The notes under the pieces are model-generated. The model saw nothing but the letters and a program-made list of their open reading frames with translations. It ran no database searches and was not told the DNA's origin. This document shows, in pieces, positions 60,481 to 64,000 of a stretch of DNA of 64,000 nt; position 1 is the first letter of the stretch, and the number at the start of each line of letters is the position of its first letter. The stretch is from Ceratotherium simum simum (lineage: Eukaryota > Chordata > Mammalia > Perissodactyla > Rhinocerotidae), in the NCBI RefSeq assembly GCF_000283155.1, contig NW_004454170.1:15557984-15621983 (forward strand), given 5' to 3'. Both the position numbers and the translations under genes were made by a program.

Positions 60481-62590
60481 GTGTGTATATAAGGAAGTTT
60501 TATATAAGGAAACCAGGAATTCACATGATTCCTCCTCAGTGGAAGAGAAGCAGAGTCTAAACAGTCTCAAGATGCACCTACAACTAAAGAAGACCACACA
60601 AAAATAACCAGAGGAGAGCACGAGGGAGAGAAGAATAAGGAGAGCCTGAGTTATGGAACTAATGCTGAAAGGAAAGCTCAATGCCATTCAAAATTCTCAA
60701 ACACACTAAAATCAGCCTTGGAATAGTCAGTGGACTTTACTTCAAATGACAAGAGATTTACCTTCTGTCATTATCACAAGATGCTACACATATTTTAAGA
60801 GGATTTTCCCTGTTTGCAAACAGAAAAGTTTTTAAAAATTATTACCAGTTATTCTATTCTATGACACTCTTCAATAAAATGTAACCAAAGTTAATTGAAA
60901 GTCTTAGTGTGGTCAGTTACATAACACCAGAATTGCTGAATAGCTTCAACACAGTGTTTTCCGAGAAATATTTGTCTTTTGGATGAAAGCAAGAATGGAA
61001 AGTTTCTGCCTTAAAGGAGAACTTTTGAGAAGGTGGAAAGAAAAGAAAAACATATATAATGGAAATGTAACTTTAACAATAACTAACCAAAATGCTGCAA
61101 ATATGGTAACTACTCACACAGAGACACACAAAAACACAAAGAAAAGTGAATTTTACCACTTGAGGGAGTTCACTGTAGATTGTATATCAATTAGATAATG
61201 TCTTCTTAAAAATTAGAAAATATCTCATATATTGCCTTTGCCAGGAAAAAAGTTTAGACAGATCTTTGGTTCTTGTTATTTTCCTGTTAAATTGGCAGAA
61301 CGAACTCAAACTAACCCGTACTGATCCTGTTTTGTCTAAGACATGAAGTGTGGTCTATAGAATGAAAATGTGTTTAGGCTGGGGCAGGAGAAGGGGAGGA
61401 GACATTACCTTGGTTTATTCCCCTTCTTCTAGATAGGCAAATAGCTGCTGCTCTAGAAACCTGCATCCAGCTCTCACTCCCACCCTGATTTCTCTCTCCT
61501 TTTCTTCCAGACATAATGGGTGTATGTGTGTGGGTGTGTATTGTGGAAAGGCGAGGTTGGGGTAGATGTGGTGGGAGGTGGAGTATTGGGTGGTATGTGT
61601 GTGTGTATGTGGCTGTGGCTGTGCTGTGTGTGTGTATGCACTGTAGGAGGGGAGAATTGATAGAGTTGGTTGACCTTCATCTCGAACCTTAATCATAAAA
61701 TCTAATGATTTCTCTCCAGAGTAACACAGACCCAAAAGAAAGGCATTGTAAAGAAATGACAGTGCCATCGTAAGTTATGTGAAAACCTGATAACAAAACA
61801 AGTAATATACTTTTTCTTATAGCCAAATAGGTAATATATTTAACATTATTCAAAGGAATTTCTCTGCTATAACTTGCCAGGATGCCCTGCTGTGAAGTTA
61901 GTGTGTCCTGTGCCTCAGGAAACCACGTCACCCTGGGTTGAAGGCTGCATGACCTTAGCATGAGGACCAGCTGGCATTCTTGGCACACATGCCCAACTCA
62001 GGCTAAGTTTTTGGTTCTCCCCACCTGGAAAGGCTTGAGGGTAAAGTGGGGATTGGGCAAGCAGTGAGAAATCCCTCAATTTGATTAGTTTTATAAATCC
62101 ATACCAGACTCAAGCTGCCCTAAGAGGGTCTAGACAGTCCTAGAATCAGTTCCAGGTACCAAAAAGAAATTAAATTCCCTTTGGGTGTAGGTTCCAAGAA
62201 TTCCAGGACAAAATTGGACCTCCTAGGATTTTGTCTTGTTAGTGAACCATGTGGAAAGGGCATCACCCTAGGATAGTGGAGCAGCAAGACTGAAAAGGCC
62301 TGGCTCTTGAGTATAATCTCACAGAACAGAGCTGCCCTACCAGTCTTGGACTGCCTCTCTCTGGACTGTTTTGTGAGAGAGAAATAGAATTCCTTCTCGT
62401 TTAAATTGTTGTAAATCTGGCCTTCTGTTACAAACCTATATCCCAATTAATATACCTGTTAAATAGAACAGAAATCAGTAGAGGTAAGAGAGTCACTTAG
62501 CCAAAGGCTAGACTATAATATTCTAGGATTTACTCTGATGTACTCTGATTCTGAAGGTGTTCCGGGCTCTGAAAGGGATTCTTTTACCTA
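60480..62590. other. Unannotated upstream sequence with GT-rich tract
   Basis: No gene recognised. The GT-rich tract at 61515-61640 is listed separately. Confidence 0.4.
61515..61640. repeat. GT/G-rich low-complexity tract
   Basis: Imperfect (TG)n with GGGTGTG, GGTGGGAGGTGG and CTGTGGCTGTGCTG interruptions. Long frames on the opposite strand rich in His, Thr and Pro are artefacts of this repeat. Confidence 0.85.
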
Positions 62591-62980
62591 TTTATTAACT
62601 CATTCATGCAGTGAATATTTACTCAGTGTCCACTATATATCAGGCACTATGCTAGGCGTTCCAGAAATAACTTTGAACAAGACAGTTGTGTACCTGCCTC
62701 ATGGTGCTAACGCATTAAAGTGAGAAACAGACAAAACACATACATAACATATGATAAATGCTGAGAGAAAGGGGGCTATTGGAGTATACAGGCCAAGCCT
62801 ATAGGATTCAGGGAATGCTTCTCAGCGAAAATGATCTCTAAGGTGAGATCTGAAAGAGATGGAATTAGAAGTAGTAGAAGAAGAGGATGGGGGCGGGGGA
62901 GAGAGCAATCCAGGCAGAGGGAACAGAACAGGGGAAGGCCCAGGGTTTAAGAGGGATCACAGAGTGAACAGAATCCCAGG
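62590..62980 (-). mobile_element. L2 LINE fragment
   Basis: Reversed L2: ACTCATTCATGCAGTGAATATTTAC, ATCAGGCACTATGCTAGGCG, CAATCCAGGCAGAGGGAAC. Confidence 0.85.
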
Positions 62981-63579
62981 CATGGCCCACTAGTTCCCCA
63001 AATATGCCAAATAGGCTGGTACTGTACATTTTTCCCAAAAAAGAAGTAGTGCTATATCTTCACTTTTTGAGCACTAATTTGTCTTAATTGTATAACATAC
63101 TAACTGGACGTATGTCCCTTGGAAAGATGAGGCATGCTTTTGCTAAATTTTATATAATCCCATAATCCCTCAAATAATCTTCTGTGAAGGGTCAGGTAAA
63201 CAAGTAACTATTTTAATGACTTGAACAGAACACATACCCTGTGTAAGGCGCTGAAGTGCACGTACCAGTCCTGGATCTAAAGTAAGGGAGCCAAACAGGG
63301 AATGAACAAAGTAAGCAGGCAAGAGGGAGAGGCGTGATTTCGGGCTTCCATGGAACCATCAGACTCTGCACTCCAAATCAGGATGTTTGGAGTGTTACAG
63401 TGTATGCCACTTAGAACAGTCATCCTAGCACATCCCAGTGAGAGTCTGGCCCACGTCTGGGGGCAGGAATAGAGGCTGGATGGAAGGGCTTCTTTCAAGT
63501 CCCACCTTGGAAATACTTGGTGTTAGTGTTCTCCCTAACCAGGGAACGGGAGAGAAGACCAGATAGTGGGATCTCTTTT

Positions 63580-63865
63580 TTTTTTTTTTTGTGAGGGGGG
63601 TCAGCCCCAAGTAAACCACTGCGCATAACCTCCCCTTTTTACTAAGGAAACCCGACCAACTATTGCCAATCTTCCTCCTTTTTTTTCCCCCCAAAGCCCC
63701 AGTAGATAGTTGTATGTCATAGCTGCACATCCTTCTAGTTGCTGTATGTGGGACTCGGCCTCAGGATGGACGGAGAAGTGGTGCCTCGATGCGCACCCGG
63801 GATCCGAACCCGGGCCACCAGCATTGCAGCGCGCGCACTTAACCACCAAGCCACAGGGCCGGCCC
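63580..63865 (-). mobile_element. ERE-type SINE
   Basis: Minus strand: GGGCCGGCCCTGTGGCTTGG head, GGGTTCGGATCCCGGGTG, AGCAACTAGAAGGATGTGC, ATCTACTGGGGCTTTGG and a diverged tail. Perfect 16-bp target duplication TAGTGGGATCTCTTTT at 63564-63579 and 63866-63881. Confidence 0.96.
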
Positions 63866-64000
63866 TAGTGGGATCTCTTTTGAGGAGAGAAAAAAGCAAC
63901 TAAATGCTCTGAGCCTCCTGAAGGAGACTTGAAGTACCAACGGAATTTCCAGGTGGTGGGGAAGAGGTTTAGGGAAGCAGGGCAGGAGCAAAGAAGAGAG

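Noticed and set aside
61415..61768. His/Thr/Pro-rich minus-strand frames
   Set aside because: Translation of a GT-rich tract.
1..64000. CRISPR array, operon, prophage or other prokaryotic system
   Set aside because: No regularly spaced repeats and no ordered ORFs; interspersed SINE/LINE content and GT-AG exons show mammalian DNA.
52000..64000. A nested or neighbouring gene such as APOBEC4 upstream of RGL1
   Set aside because: I recall such a neighbour in human, but no deaminase motif or other recognisable exon is present here.

Overview
This window is nuclear DNA from a placental mammal, most probably a perissodactyl (horse, ass, zebra, or possibly rhino or tapir). The main clue is eleven copies, one of them broken by an assembly gap, of a tRNA-derived SINE with a GGGGCCGGCCC-type head. 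I recognise this as the equine repetitive element (ERE) family. It sits among L1, L2, MIR and hAT-type relics in AT-rich DNA with only two short internal exons. I cannot decide the species from the sequence alone.

The one protein-coding gene I can support is RGL1 (Ral guanine nucleotide dissociation stimulator-like 1), on the minus strand. A CpG island at about 51725-51995 holds the promoter and 5' UTR. Exon 1 codes for only nine residues (MKLLWQAKM, 51713-51687). Exon 2 (50700-50590) codes for 37 residues and exon 3 (13881-13673) for 69 residues plus two bases. All three are joined by canonical GT-AG sites and together give the first 115 residues of the protein, reaching into the RasGEF N-terminal (REM) domain. 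Intron 1 is 986 bp and intron 2 is 36,708 bp. Intron 3 runs off the left edge, so the GEF and Ras-association domains lie outside the window.

Layout: 1-13.7 kb is intron 3, with several L1 copies including a tail-to-tail L1 fold-back at the left edge and a decayed 4.7-kb L1. 13.9-50.6 kb is intron 2, with EREs, MIRs, many L2 pieces, hAT-type relics and a 605-bp run of N inside ERE sequence. 50.6-52.0 kb is the promoter end of the gene. 52-64 kb is upstream DNA, either intergenic or the intron of a longer RGL1 isoform. It contains an L1 with a 5' inversion that was later hit by an ERE.

I found no previously undescribed system: no operon, CRISPR array, defence locus or novel gene family. The points most worth a second look are a short upstream ORF overlapping the RGL1 start codon, two perfect short inverted repeats in promoter-proximal intron 2, a kB-like site paired with a palindromic E-box deep in intron 2, inverted ERE and L1 pairs able to form double-stranded RNA, and the assembly gap.
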